Source: a virus | Virus record (IMG/VR): IMGVR_UViG_3300034092_003812 | Span: 1 to 49,536 of that record | Length of the DNA stretch: 49,536 nt | Strand: one strand, 5' to 3' | Notes under the pieces: model-generated | Told to the model about the DNA's origin: nothing | The model's database searches: none | What the model saw: only the letters and a program-made list of their open reading frames with translations | Program-made: the position numbers and the translations under genes | Shown: positions 14,712 through 22,774 of the stretch, piece by piece | Layout: every line of letters starts with the position of its first letter | Position numbering within the stretch: position 1 is the first letter of the stretch

Positions 14712-15389
14712 CTATTTACTAAATTGGGCGGCAGGGAGGTTCTTTTTAGCCCAATTAATCCATATTTTTTTAACTTGACTGATTTTATCTTTTTTCATAT
14801 CTTGTTTTGGATTATCTGAGTTAGAATACCAATCCTCAAAAAAATCATCCATCTCAACATCTAGTGGTTGTTTATTATATTTGGCCTTACGATATATACC
14901 TCTAACAAAGGCAGGTATTTCATCTGGTAAAGTTAGATATTCATAACCTGTTAATCCTTCAATATTGGATCGTTTTTGTATAGATGTTTTAATATCTTCA
15001 GGTCTGTTATAAAAATATTGGGCCCAATGTTCTGTTTCATGGGTTAATGTTTCTTTTATGGCCCCAATTAATTTAGATAAAGAATCAGGAAAGTCTTCAG
15101 GATTATAAACTATATCCACCTCAAGTTGTTTATCATCCCAAGATGCAAATCCCCCAACCTCAAAATCCTCAGCCATATTTTTATCCTTTTTAAAGGATAC
15201 AACAACATCAATTATCTCTTTTGTTCCCTCATAAGTTTGCCATTCAGACGGCATTCTAATTGTTTTAGACTTACTATTGGAGTTGAGATGTTTTTTAAAC
15301 TCATTTACAATATCTCTAGAAAAACTAGTCACCAATGAATCGTAAATTCCTTCTTTGACTTGCTGGTATAGTTCTAATAATTTAACCAT
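14712..15389 (-). CDS. Late zincin-like metallopeptidase
   Basis: 225 residues. HETEH (HEXXH) at 117-121, with Glu157 in TLPDEIPAFVRG as possible third ligand. The N-terminus MVKLLELYQQVKEGIYDSL resembles that of the 19435-19899 protein. It follows a late-type promoter, unlike its zincin neighbour. A late, leader-bearing protease could process virion proteins or be delivered with the DNA. The cleavage target is unknown. Confidence 0.7.
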   Translation of the reverse strand: MVKLLELYQQVKEGIYDSLVTSFSRDIVNEFKKHLNSNSKSKTIRMPSEWQTYEGTKEIIDVVVSFKKDKNMAEDFEVGGFASWDDKQLEVDIVYNPEDFPDSLSKLIGAIKETLTHETEHWAQYFYNRPEDIKTSIQKRSNIEGLTGYEYLTLPDEIPAFVRGIYRKAKYNKQPLDVEMDDFFEDWYSNSDNPKQDMKKDKISQVKKIWINWAKKNLPAAQFSK

Positions 15390-15410
15390 GTTATTTTATT
15401 ATATGTATGG
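15390..15410 (-). promoter_or_regulatory. Late-type promoter motif
   Basis: Minus strand CATACATATAATAAAATAAC before the ATG at 15389. Confidence 0.5.
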
Positions 15411-15611
15411 TTATAAATCCTCAGCTCTAAATAAGGTTTTTCTTTTATCCATTAAAAGTATACTAGTGTTTCCAATCCTTAGAGTCTTAGCTTCACTATA
15501 ATCAAAACTATAAACAGGATAACCTCCTTGCAACCCAGCAAATACAGCTCCATGTTCATCCACCACAACAAAGTGTTCAGGTGGAATGTATTTTCTATTC
15601 TTCCTCTTCAT
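15411..15611 (-). CDS. Small basic protein, unknown
   Basis: 66 residues (KRKNRKYIPPEHFVVVDEHG...), likely a small beta fold. Overlaps the upstream gene by 17 nt. Not recognised. Confidence 0.7.
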   Translation of the reverse strand: MKRKNRKYIPPEHFVVVDEHGAVFAGLQGGYPVYSFDYSEAKTLRIGNTSILLMDKRKTLFRAEDL

Positions 15612-15843
15612 TTAATGTTGCTTGATCCCACATTTCTTGAGTCATACCTGTTAGAATCAACTCACGTTGTTCTACGTCCAAATATGGAAATGCATCTTGA
15701 ATAAGAGCATCATGTTCTATAAAATTGAGCAGGTCTGTTTCTTTAACATCCATAAAATGGAGTCCTTCATCTAAATCCATAACCCAAATTTCAACCCATT
15801 CACTTCCGGGTTTTCTTGATACGTGTGCAATTGAATGTCTCAT
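15595..15843 (-). CDS. Small acidic protein, unknown
   Basis: 82 residues (HVSRKPGSEWVEIWVMDLDE...), acidic C-terminus. In the operon driven from 16082-16113. Not recognised. Confidence 0.7.
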   Translation of the reverse strand: MRHSIAHVSRKPGSEWVEIWVMDLDEGLHFMDVKETDLLNFIEHDALIQDAFPYLDVEQRELILTGMTQEMWDQATLNEEEE

Positions 15844-15846
15844 AAT

Positions 15847-16053
15847 TTATTTATTTTTTAATGAAGTACCCCAAAATAGAAAGTAACATAATGTTATAAT
15901 ACCTAGTGCTTGGAAAAATCCAATTTCATTGACACCATTAATTGCTGGTACCAAACATGAGTTCCATAATAACATTGTTGGTAGTGCTAAGATAACTGCA
16001 ATTAGTGCTCCAATTGCCACTACTCCTAAAATTGTTCCGATTGATTCTTTCAT
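15847..16053 (-). CDS. Small two-segment membrane protein
   Basis: 68 residues from the ATG at 16053, chosen because it directly follows the AACAGTTATG leader of a promoter module; a longer frame would read through the promoter. Two membrane segments (about 8-27 and 42-60). Unknown role. Confidence 0.75.
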   Translation of the reverse strand: MKESIGTILGVVAIGALIAVILALPTMLLWNSCLVPAINGVNEIGFFQALGIITLCYFLFWGTSLKNK

Positions 16054-16081
16054 AACTGTTTTTGTTTTTAAATTTCTTATA

Positions 16082-16113
16082 TAAATATACGAATAGTATT
16101 TTGGGTAGCCAAA
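16082..16113 (-). promoter_or_regulatory. Early promoter
   Basis: Minus strand TTTGGCTACC, 20 nt, TATATTTA. Confidence 0.7.
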
Positions 16114-16114
16114 C

Positions 16115-16378
16115 CTAGGTTGACAAAACATCAACTCCATATTGTTTTCTTATCCATTTTAGTAAAATATCACTTTTTCTCCATTTCCACCCTAAATCCT
16201 CCATTAACCATGTTCGTGTCTCTAATCTCCATATATAGTATTGTTCCTCAGACATAGGATATTTTTGTTTATATGATCTATCTAGAGGGTTCATTTCATG
16301 AAACCTAAAAGGAACATTAGCAATCTCAAATAAACGATCAACTATTTTTTCTACAATTTCATCATTACTCATTCCCAT
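16115..16378 (-). CDS. Small protein, unknown
   Basis: 87 residues, helical, Trp-rich (EEQYYIWRLETRTWLMEDLG). Overlaps the end of the DNA ligase gene by 10 nt, so it is co-translated with it. Confidence 0.7.
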   Translation of the reverse strand: MGMSNDEIVEKIVDRLFEIANVPFRFHEMNPLDRSYKQKYPMSEEQYYIWRLETRTWLMEDLGWKWRKSDILLKWIRKQYGVDVLST

Positions 16379-17463
16379 GACTCTCGATCGTATTGTTTAA
16401 CAACTGGAAAACGTGGAATACCATCTGGTGTGATATTAAAATATTTAACTGTGGCTGTACATCCGATGATCTTATCTCTGTTATCCCAAATATACTTACA
16501 TTCCTCCCAATTAAATTTAGGTGAGGCATTGAATCGTTTTCCTTCTTCTGTTTCAAATACAAATGAGCCAATCATCCCAGTTTTATTACCGATACCTTCC
16601 TGAATGTCAACAATGGTAAATTCTTGGTCTTGAAACATTTTATATTTTAGGAGATATTTGGAACGTTTATTTTCATATTTCTCATCAATCCTAGCCATCA
16701 ATCCTTCATATCCCCATTCAATAAATGAGTACTTCCATTCAATAATGTCCATTCCCGTATTACATTTATATGTATGTACTAAAACACAACATGGAGGTAA
16801 CTCTAAAGATTTCAAAACATCAAGACGTTCAGTAAAAACACCATCATGTGAAGGCAAATCATAGATATGGTACTCAATTTTAGATTTTGATTCATCCAGG
16901 TCGCTTTGGCTTGGTTTAGTTTTCTTAACTAAAGAACAAATAGCGTTAAAGTCATTAGCAAATTGGTCTGCATATAGTTCTCCATCAAAAATCAATTCGG
17001 GATTTGCTTCAAATAGAAATTTTAGGGACTCAAAAATATGGGGAGCAGAGACAATAGCTTTGCCATTTCGTGTCCACATACCATCACTCTTGACAATACA
17101 ACGAATACCATCTAGTTTAGGTTGAGCATAAATAGGATATGAAATCTTATCTTCATATTTTTCCCAACTATGGGCCAACATAGGATTGAATACGGTTGAA
17201 CGGTCAATATCGTTTATATCAGTGAAATACCCACGTTCTAAACGTTTAGTTTGCATCGCAGTAGCCTCAGCTAAAGCCTGTTGTTCAGGGGTAGTAGCGT
17301 TTTTCTTTCCGATATTTTTCCCCTCACATACAGTCCATTCAGTTGTAGTTTTTACTCCATCTGTATATCCTGAGATAGTCCTATAACGGTTATCTAGAAC
17401 CTCAATAGTGTATTCAAGAACTTTACCGTTTACTGCTCGTTTAAATAGTTTATCTAGTTTCAT
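16369..17463 (-). CDS. ATP-dependent DNA ligase
   Basis: 364 residues. Adenylation motif PKLDGIR with Lys116 as the AMP acceptor; IFDGELYAD is motif III, and the YEGLMARIDE and KRSKYLLKYK segments match motifs IV and V. An OB-like C-terminus follows (FTIVDIQEGIGNKTGMIGSF). The N-terminal 60 residues (YTIEVLDNRYRTISGYTDG) resemble a WGR-like domain, an unusual addition. Seals nicks in phage replication. Overlaps small genes on both sides. Confidence 0.9.
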   Translation of the reverse strand: MKLDKLFKRAVNGKVLEYTIEVLDNRYRTISGYTDGVKTTTEWTVCEGKNIGKKNATTPEQQALAEATAMQTKRLERGYFTDINDIDRSTVFNPMLAHSWEKYEDKISYPIYAQPKLDGIRCIVKSDGMWTRNGKAIVSAPHIFESLKFLFEANPELIFDGELYADQFANDFNAICSLVKKTKPSQSDLDESKSKIEYHIYDLPSHDGVFTERLDVLKSLELPPCCVLVHTYKCNTGMDIIEWKYSFIEWGYEGLMARIDEKYENKRSKYLLKYKMFQDQEFTIVDIQEGIGNKTGMIGSFVFETEEGKRFNASPKFNWEECKYIWDNRDKIIGCTATVKYFNITPDGIPRFPVVKQYDRESWE

Positions 17464-17684
17464 TGTGGTAATGTTAAAATGGTTACAGATTTATCTTGTA
17501 TTTGATTCCAAATATCTGTATCCATAACTTCAATAAATTTACGGATTTCATCCTTTGTCATTGAACCATCTTCAATATATTTCAAAGTACCTATAAACAT
17601 ACCATATGCTTGGGCATACTTTGAGATACGTTTTTGTGCATCGGAATACTCTTGTTGATAAAAATTAGCAAGTGATTCGCTCAT
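17460..17684 (-). CDS. Small helical protein, unknown
   Basis: 74 residues, helical (LANFYQQEYSDAQKRISKYA). Start overlaps no other gene and follows AAACAGTTATG; the stop overlaps the ligase start by 4 nt (ATGA). Confidence 0.7.
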   Translation of the reverse strand: MSESLANFYQQEYSDAQKRISKYAQAYGMFIGTLKYIEDGSMTKDEIRKFIEVMDTDIWNQIQDKSVTILTLPQ

Positions 17685-17710
17685 AACTGTTTTATTTTTA
17701 ATTTCTTATG

Positions 17711-17742
17711 TAAATATACGTAGACTATTTGGTGGAGCCAAA
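17711..17742 (-). promoter_or_regulatory. Early promoter for the ligase operon
   Basis: Minus strand TTTGGCTCCA, 20 nt, TATATTTA. It overlaps the 3' end of the upstream gene. Confidence 0.7.
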
Positions 17743-18024
17743 CTCTGGATGAGATACCTTAGTAATCCATTCAGCAACTTCATCAGCTGAGCAGTATCCT
17801 TTAACAGTATCATGCCCAAAATTATAATATTCCCCAAACGAATCCCAAATGGCAATCTCAGCATCGGGGCATGAAAAATACTCTACATTTTTAGATGCGT
17901 ACCACCCGTCTGGATGGTTTCTGTTAGAGCAATAATTACCAAATCCAAATTGAACTGAAATGGTCCAACCATTCTCAAATGTCATTTGAAATCCTTTGTT
18001 GTTTGTTGATGCAAAATTTGACAT
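17725..18024 (-). CDS. Small phage protein, Trp/Cys-containing
   Basis: 99 residues (FENGWTISVQFGFGNYCSNR...), aromatic-rich and compact. Proteins of this look are widespread as hypothetical genes in phages; no function assigned. Confidence 0.75.
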   Translation of the reverse strand: MSNFASTNNKGFQMTFENGWTISVQFGFGNYCSNRNHPDGWYASKNVEYFSCPDAEIAIWDSFGEYYNFGHDTVKGYCSADEVAEWITKVSHPEFGSTK

Positions 18025-18042
18025 AACTCTATTTTTATTTAA

Positions 18043-18201
18043 TTAACCTACTAAAATTTCCATTAAACAATCACAAATCCAAACAGCATCGTAATTTAAT
18101 AGCTTAGCTGTTTTTTCTACTTCAAATGCACTTGAGTAATCATTTGTGTGATGGATGTTTCTGATTTCACCATTTTTAGCTACTTTAACAATGTATCTCA
18201 T
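18043..18201 (-). CDS. Very small protein, unknown
   Basis: 52 residues (MRYIVKVAKNGEIRNIHHTN...ILVG). It starts with AAACAGTTATG directly behind the promoter at 18222-18253 and is followed 18 nt later by the 18024 start, which supports it as a real gene. Confidence 0.65.
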   Translation of the reverse strand: MRYIVKVAKNGEIRNIHHTNDYSSAFEVEKTAKLLNYDAVWICDCLMEILVG

Positions 18202-18221
18202 AACTGTTTTAATTTCTTATA

Positions 18222-18253
18222 TAAATATATGAACGATATTTTGGGGGGCCAAA
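18222..18253 (-). promoter_or_regulatory. Early promoter
   Basis: Minus strand TTTGGCCCCC, 20 nt, ATATATTTA. Confidence 0.7.
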
Positions 18254-18254
18254 T

Positions 18255-18491
18255 TTATTTTACTATGTTGGTGTTTTTTTCACCGTTTACTTTGTTCCAT
18301 ATCTCATTAGCCTCTTCATCTGAAATTCTATATAGATCAGCCTTATGATCAAGCAGGTACTGAACAAAATCGATGTGCTGTATAGCTAACTCCGATGCCG
18401 ATAATTCCGATACTTCGAAATCTGGATTGGCAGAGTAAAATCTAGCCATGTTTAGGTGATGTCTGATTGCAATTGATAATTTCACGTCCAT
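18255..18491 (-). CDS. Small helical protein, unknown
   Basis: 78 residues, helical and acidic (ELSASELAIQHIDFVQYLLD). Preceded by its own promoter at 18517-18548. Not recognised. Confidence 0.7.
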   Translation of the reverse strand: MDVKLSIAIRHHLNMARFYSANPDFEVSELSASELAIQHIDFVQYLLDHKADLYRISDEEANEIWNKVNGEKNTNIVK

Positions 18492-18516
18492 AATATTTGT
18501 TTTTAAATTTCTTATA

Positions 18517-18548
18517 TAAATATATGAACAATACTCTAGGTAGCCAAA
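18517..18548 (-). promoter_or_regulatory. Early promoter
   Basis: Minus strand TTTGGCTACC, 20 nt, ATATATTTA; lies 8 nt behind the endolysin terminator. Confidence 0.7.
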
Positions 18549-18556
18549 CTAAAGAC

Positions 18557-18583
18557 AAAAAAAGGACACATTAGTGTGTCCTT
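18557..18583 (-). terminator. Rho-independent terminator of the endolysin gene
   Basis: Minus strand AAGGACACA-CTAA-TGTGTCCTT with seven T. It ends late transcription right before the next early promoter. Confidence 0.88.
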
Positions 18584-18602
18584 CTCTTCTAATAAAATAT
18601 TA

Positions 18603-19406
18603 TCACAGATCTTTAGATTCAATAAGAGTATATGTGAATGCTTTAAATCCAGCGGCTGTGGCTTGTCTTACAATTTCCATCATAGAATTAAAATCAGCCT
18701 CTCTTTTAAACACTTGACATCCTTCAGACCAATTTTCTACATACGTAGAATCTTTGCCTGCTTTGTGAATGTTAATGCCAAATACACCTTCTTGAATTTT
18801 TGTTTCATCATACGTCATATCGCGATTAGCGTCACGATATACTTTTACGTTTCTAATTTGTTTTAGGGCATCATACTTACCTTGGTGTTTACCTAGAAAA
18901 TGAGAGTCAATATATTGACCAGGTACTAGACGAGCAACTCCAGCGGCATTGTGATATTCTTTAACTCCTTTAGTGCCAGGATCTGTAGTAATGGTCCATT
19001 CTTTGTAAACCCATTGACCATTGACTTGGTAACTGATAGTAAGTTTATCATCAAATACATTGGTTACTTTTTTACCAGTATCGGAATTACGTACTCCTAC
19101 TATGTTTAGATGATAATCTTTTCCTTCAAACCACTTGTATCCTTTGGCTTTAACAGCTGTTTCAATTTTTTCTTTAGAGTAAGCACCAGCTGTAGAGGTG
19201 GGAGTAGCAGCTGTTGGGGTAAGGGAAATGCCCATTTTACCTAATGTAGCAGGTCCTACTATACCGTCGTCTTTTAGACCGTTTGCTTTTTGCCATGCTT
19301 TAACAGCAGATTCAGTTATAGAATCAAAGTTACCATTAATGGCAACTCCAACTTTCTTTTGCACTTGTTCAACAAGTTTATCTTTGCTTCCTAATTTTAG
19401 TATCAT
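18603..19406 (-). CDS. Endolysin: peptidoglycan-binding plus catalytic domain
   Basis: 267 residues. Residues 1-60 are a PG_binding_1 domain (LVEQVQKKVG...FDSITESAVKAWQKANGL...GIVGPATL). A Thr/Ala linker follows at 62-75. The C-terminal domain has GINIHKAG (His214) and NWSEGCQVF (Ser227, Cys230), the spaced His...S-x-G-C pattern seen in L,D-transpeptidase-type and related phage muralytic domains. No signal peptide, so it needs a holin or other export. Own late promoter and terminator. Confidence 0.8.
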   Translation of the reverse strand: MILKLGSKDKLVEQVQKKVGVAINGNFDSITESAVKAWQKANGLKDDGIVGPATLGKMGISLTPTAATPTSTAGAYSKEKIETAVKAKGYKWFEGKDYHLNIVGVRNSDTGKKVTNVFDDKLTISYQVNGQWVYKEWTITTDPGTKGVKEYHNAAGVARLVPGQYIDSHFLGKHQGKYDALKQIRNVKVYRDANRDMTYDETKIQEGVFGINIHKAGKDSTYVENWSEGCQVFKREADFNSMMEIVRQATAAGFKAFTYTLIESKDL

Positions 19407-19415
19407 AGTTTGAGG

Positions 19416-19434
19416 TTTTTATTATAAATATGTA
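19416..19434 (-). promoter_or_regulatory. Late-type promoter motif
   Basis: Minus strand TACATATTTATAATAAAAAC upstream of the endolysin start at 19406. Confidence 0.55.
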
Positions 19435-19899
19435 TTAGTTTGATAAAGGTACTTTAATCAAAAGCACTTTCGGATTGATACCTAACTGAAAGGCAATATC
19501 CATTCTTGTGTTGCCTGCAAATATTCTTCGCTGCCCATCGCCAAACTCAAGTACAATAGGCATATCCATTGACTGATTTGTTTCAAAGCGATTGTACATA
19601 TTTTCCAATGTTTTTTCATTTCGATACTTTGGATAAGATCTATAACTTTTAATTAAGTCCAAAAGCTCTTCTTTGCTTTCAGTACCTGATCTGTATGCTA
19701 TACGTGCATCTTGGCTTGGAGTTATTGTTACCACCTGTGCTTTACGTGCCGCCTCTAGAAAGTCCTCTTCGGAATCGAAGAAGTCATGGCCTTTTAGTTC
19801 GTGCTCGATTCTAAATTCTTTTTTAAGTGAATCAATTGACGGTTTAGCCCAATTAGTATATTGTATTGATTCTTTTAGTAAATCGAGCAGTTTTATCAT
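19435..19899 (-). CDS. ParB/sulfiredoxin-like domain protein
   Basis: 154 residues. The C-terminal third (MPIVLEFGDGQRRIFAGNTR, then AFQLGINPKVLLIKV) follows the ParB/Srx pattern of a G-[HN]-x-R turn followed by a helix and a final beta strand. The N-terminus MIKLLDLLKES is similar to that of the late zincin and may be a leader. It lies at the end of the leader-bearing array. Candidate packaged protein; enzymatic role (nuclease or ATPase) unknown. Confidence 0.6.
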   Translation of the reverse strand: MIKLLDLLKESIQYTNWAKPSIDSLKKEFRIEHELKGHDFFDSEEDFLEAARKAQVVTITPSQDARIAYRSGTESKEELLDLIKSYRSYPKYRNEKTLENMYNRFETNQSMDMPIVLEFGDGQRRIFAGNTRMDIAFQLGINPKVLLIKVPLSN

Positions 19900-19903
19900 A
19901 ATT

Positions 19904-20698
19904 TTATTTTTTATTACCCCCTAAAGCATCCAACTTCTCTTTCAATTCATAATACCCAGGATCAACCGTAAAGTCCTGATCATCGAGAGCGTTAAGTAAG
20001 CGATATGGATTTGTCATATAAATAGCTGATGGAGTGTATTTGGTATCAATCAGTAAAATCTCATCCTCATCATACTCAGATAAAGCTCCTACAAACTGGG
20101 GATTAAATAAAAAGTTTGCATTCTTCAAGCTAACTTCTGCCGTGACTGGGACTAGTTTTTGTTCCAACACACGTTTATAGCCGCTGTCTTCTATATATTT
20201 TATCGCAAATATATCTGCATCTATCATCTCAGCACTGAAGCTAAGGTATCCTGCTGATCCTTTTGATTGTATTGTGATTTTTGGATTTTCGATTACGTAA
20301 GTATTATAACCATCTTTAGCCAGATTACCATTATTAATTGCTTTAAGTAATGTATCAATTCCTATTGTTGTACCTCTATAGGCTGAGTCTAGACCTCTTC
20401 TTCCTTTGGACGGATCTAATATCTTTGGAAATTTTGATTTGAGTGCTAGAAGCTTTTTTAATATGTTGACATCGATGTCCTTTACCACATCTTCAGAAAA
20501 GTAATCCCTCAATACTTTAAGTAATTTCTTTTCATCCTCTGTATTTTCTTCTGGTTTTACTATGAGGTTATCCAGGAATTCAGGATTGATTAGACTTTTA
20601 TCTCCAGTATCCGCAAATAACTTACTACCATAGTCAAACTCCTTAAGAACTCTACCAATCTCCTCTTTAATCAGCTGTCTTAGTTCTGATTTTTTCAT
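19904..20698 (-). CDS. Leader-bearing putative ADP-ribosyltransferase
   Basis: 264 residues. Residues 1-20 are the shared leader (MKKSELRQLIKEEIGRVLKE). Downstream, SAYRGTT (Arg108), GYLSFSA (Ser153-Ser155) and YDEDEILL (Glu211, Glu213) follow in the R-S-E order and spacing of mono-ADP-ribosyltransferases. T4 packages Alt, a head-borne ADP-ribosyltransferase that modifies host RNA polymerase, and a comparable role is inferred here. The assignment is by motif only; overall fold needs confirmation. Overlaps its upstream neighbour by 4 nt. Confidence 0.55.
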   Translation of the reverse strand: MKKSELRQLIKEEIGRVLKEFDYGSKLFADTGDKSLINPEFLDNLIVKPEENTEDEKKLLKVLRDYFSEDVVKDIDVNILKKLLALKSKFPKILDPSKGRRGLDSAYRGTTIGIDTLLKAINNGNLAKDGYNTYVIENPKITIQSKGSAGYLSFSAEMIDADIFAIKYIEDSGYKRVLEQKLVPVTAEVSLKNANFLFNPQFVGALSEYDEDEILLIDTKYTPSAIYMTNPYRLLNALDDQDFTVDPGYYELKEKLDALGGNKK

Positions 20699-21006
20699 GG
20701 TTTAATATTATACTTATCAATAATACTTCTAGCAACATCAATTGCTTCCTCTAATTTAGAATTGTCTAATTCATTCCAATAATTATTATCTCCAAGCAAT
20801 TCCTCAGATTTTCTTTCCCATTCCATAGCTGCTTTAAATGGAGTTTTAGTTGAATTAGATAATATTTTATCAAGTGTTTCAATAGTTTTAACTAATGGGT
20901 TTGTACTAGTTCGTAATTTATTCTGCGAACCATACATAGGTCCAACCTCATTCATCACCTTAGAAATTTCCTCTCTAATGATTTGCTGTAGTTCGGATTT
21001 TTTCAT
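20695..21006 (-). CDS. Leader-bearing late protein, unknown
   Basis: 103 residues: leader MKKSELQQIIREEISKVMNE then a helical body (TLDKILSNSTKTPFKAAMEW). It overlaps both neighbours by 4 nt (ATGA). Candidate internal head protein. Confidence 0.8.
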   Translation of the reverse strand: MKKSELQQIIREEISKVMNEVGPMYGSQNKLRTSTNPLVKTIETLDKILSNSTKTPFKAAMEWERKSEELLGDNNYWNELDNSKLEEAIDVARSIIDKYNIKP

Positions 21007-21200
21007 AGGTTGTCTTTAATAAAATTTTGCATTGCTGAGATGCTTAAAAAGGGATTTTGTGATCCTACTGCATGGGCCATTTTTCTATATGTATGAAGAA
21101 GAGTAATAACTTCATCACGATTCCATGAGTTTTTTTCCTCGTTTATATTTACCTTAGAAATTTCTTCTCTAATAAGTTGTCTTAATTCTGATGTTTTCAT
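21003..21200 (-). CDS. Leader-bearing late protein, unknown
   Basis: 65 residues: leader MKTSELRQLIREEISKV then about 45 helical residues (DEVITLLHTYRKMAHAVGSQ). The smallest member of the array. Confidence 0.8.
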   Translation of the reverse strand: MKTSELRQLIREEISKVNINEEKNSWNRDEVITLLHTYRKMAHAVGSQNPFLSISAMQNFIKDNL

Positions 21201-21206
21201 GTTACT

Positions 21207-21485
21207 TTATTTTAAAATAGCATTAAATATATATTCGTAAGCTTCATCACCGTTAAAACCCAATCCATCTAATACATCCACCAATTGGTCCATGTTTTTA
21301 GCTTTCATTATTTCTTTATCCACTCCACCTAAGGCTTCCTCACTGAAATCAATTTGAGTGTATTCTTTATATTTCTCGGCACATGCTTGCTTTACTTGAT
21401 CAAATGTGATTAAGCCTGTATTTCCTTCATTCATTACATTAGAGATCTCTTCTCTAATAAGTTGTCTTAATTCGGATTTTTTCAT
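21207..21485 (-). CDS. Leader-bearing late protein, unknown
   Basis: 92 residues: leader MKKSELRQLIREEISNVMNE then a helical domain (TFDQVKQACAEKYKEYTQID). Unrelated to the other bodies. Confidence 0.8.
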   Translation of the reverse strand: MKKSELRQLIREEISNVMNEGNTGLITFDQVKQACAEKYKEYTQIDFSEEALGGVDKEIMKAKNMDQLVDVLDGLGFNGDEAYEYIFNAILK

Positions 21486-21505
21486 AGTTGTACTTTATAA
21501 TTAAT

Positions 21506-21823
21506 TTAATTAAGAGTATTTTCATTAGATTTAAGTAAAGGAAAAACTCTATACGGCTCTTTCCCAGCTCTTTTATATCCTTTGTTTAAAGCAGTTTGTA
21601 AAGCATTTTTTGCTGAAGATTCGTCTTTACCAAAATAAAGAATATTAGAATATCCTGTATCTTTAGCTATTGTTGACTTTCTTGTTTTAGTTACTGTAGC
21701 ATTTACATATTCATTATTTCCACTAGTATATACTAAATAATTTTCTGTTCTTGTATCAATTGATTCATTTAATACCTTAGAAATTTCTTCTCTAATAAGT
21801 TGTCTTAATTCGGATTTTTTCAT
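21506..21823 (-). CDS. Leader-bearing late protein, unknown
   Basis: 105 residues: leader MKKSELRQLIREEISKVLNE, then a beta-alpha domain (NYLVYTSGNNEYVNATVTKT...YRVFPLL). First gene of the array, directly behind a late-type promoter. Confidence 0.8.
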   Translation of the reverse strand: MKKSELRQLIREEISKVLNESIDTRTENYLVYTSGNNEYVNATVTKTRKSTIAKDTGYSNILYFGKDESSAKNALQTALNKGYKRAGKEPYRVFPLLKSNENTLN

Positions 21824-21827
21824 ATTG

Positions 21828-21846
21828 TTATTTTATTATATGTATG
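21828..21846 (-). promoter_or_regulatory. Late-type promoter motif for the leader-protein array
   Basis: Minus strand CATACATATAATAAAATAA just upstream of the ATG at 21823; drives 21823-19435. Confidence 0.55.
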
Positions 21847-22218
21847 CTAAAGATAAATAAAAGAAAGCATATAGCCAAAAAATCTTACAAAGAGAGAGAG
21901 TTTGGGGATCATGAATTTTTAAAACCCGGGCATGAACCATATTTTGCGTGTGTGAGATAGAGGTATATACCTTGTTGATACAAGAGGTATATACTTTTTT
22001 TGATTACAAGAGGTATATACCTTTTCGGGGGTGGGGTGTAGTGGCTTGCTGATTATACATCTAATTCCCTTCCCCACACCCACACCCATCGATGTATATC
22101 AGCGATACGTGGGTATTACCTACCGCCTACGTACGTACGTATATATACGTAAAATATAATATAGTCTCCACTACCTCTTATGTACCGCACAAGGCGGTGA
22201 GGCAAAAAAGACAATGTT
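21847..22218. other. Gene-free region with palindromic iterons
   Basis: About 370 nt between the leader array and the 22219 gene. It holds three spaced copies of AGGTATATAC(C), a run of CTACGTACGTACGTATATAC near 22120-22145, a G-rich block (22026-22040) facing a C-rich block (22070-22088), and a hairpin ACCGC-CTTGT-GCGGT at 22184-22198. No ORF. It may be a replication origin or a control region. Confidence 0.5.
21959..22022. repeat. Three iterons around GGTATATACC
   Basis: AGGTATATAC at 21961, 21985 and 22011 (spacing 24 and 26 nt), two of them inside the perfect palindrome GGTATATACC, each preceded by a TACAAG-like stretch (copies 2 and 3). Confidence 0.75.
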
Positions 22219-22755
22219 TTATTTCAAAGAACTCCGATACCGGTAATGTAACCGTTGAACTTCACCACCACACAATACACCAAAGGTAACAAACCGTTTT
22301 CCATCAACATCACCTATCACCTCAGCACCATCACCTCCTACTGTTACTTTAATGTTGGTAGCTGTCTGTTGTTCATTTAGATGTTTTGATAATGCTCGAT
22401 TTAGTTTAATTAGGTTCTGGGTGATATATAATGATTTGAATGGTGCCTCCCAGGCCCTGTATTGTAACATAATGTCATTATAGATGGACTTGTATGTTTT
22501 GTTTCCAGAAATGGTTTTATATATTTCCATTCCATTAGGTACCTCAGTTACCGGTTCAAATTTGCCCGTTGCTTGGTTCCATTTTTTGATATATGTTCTA
22601 TAAACATACTCATATACCCTATCTGAGTCAATTGATGGCCTACCATTCCATTCATTGAATTGGGCTTGCAATTGTTTGATTTGATTGACTTGACGTTCAG
22701 CTAATTGTTCAACAATTGTTTGAGCTGCGTTTTGGATGTCTTGTAATGCGTTCAT
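22219..22755 (-). CDS. Unknown phage protein
   Basis: 178 residues. N-terminal 45 residues are a coiled coil (AAQTIVEQLAERQVNQIKQL); the middle is Tyr-rich and the C-terminus ends in a Gly-rich beta stretch (VTVGGDGAEVIGDVDGKRFV). Its own promoter lies upstream and its leader is AACGGTTATG. No family recognised. Confidence 0.75.
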   Translation of the reverse strand: MNALQDIQNAAQTIVEQLAERQVNQIKQLQAQFNEWNGRPSIDSDRVYEYVYRTYIKKWNQATGKFEPVTEVPNGMEIYKTISGNKTYKSIYNDIMLQYRAWEAPFKSLYITQNLIKLNRALSKHLNEQQTATNIKVTVGGDGAEVIGDVDGKRFVTFGVLCGGEVQRLHYRYRSSLK

Positions 22756-22774
22756 AACCGTTTTATTTCTTATA

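Noticed and set aside
21959-22022. CRISPR array at the GGTATATACC repeats
   Set aside because: Only three 10-12 nt repeats with 14-nt gaps; no repeat-spacer pattern of normal size and no cas genes.
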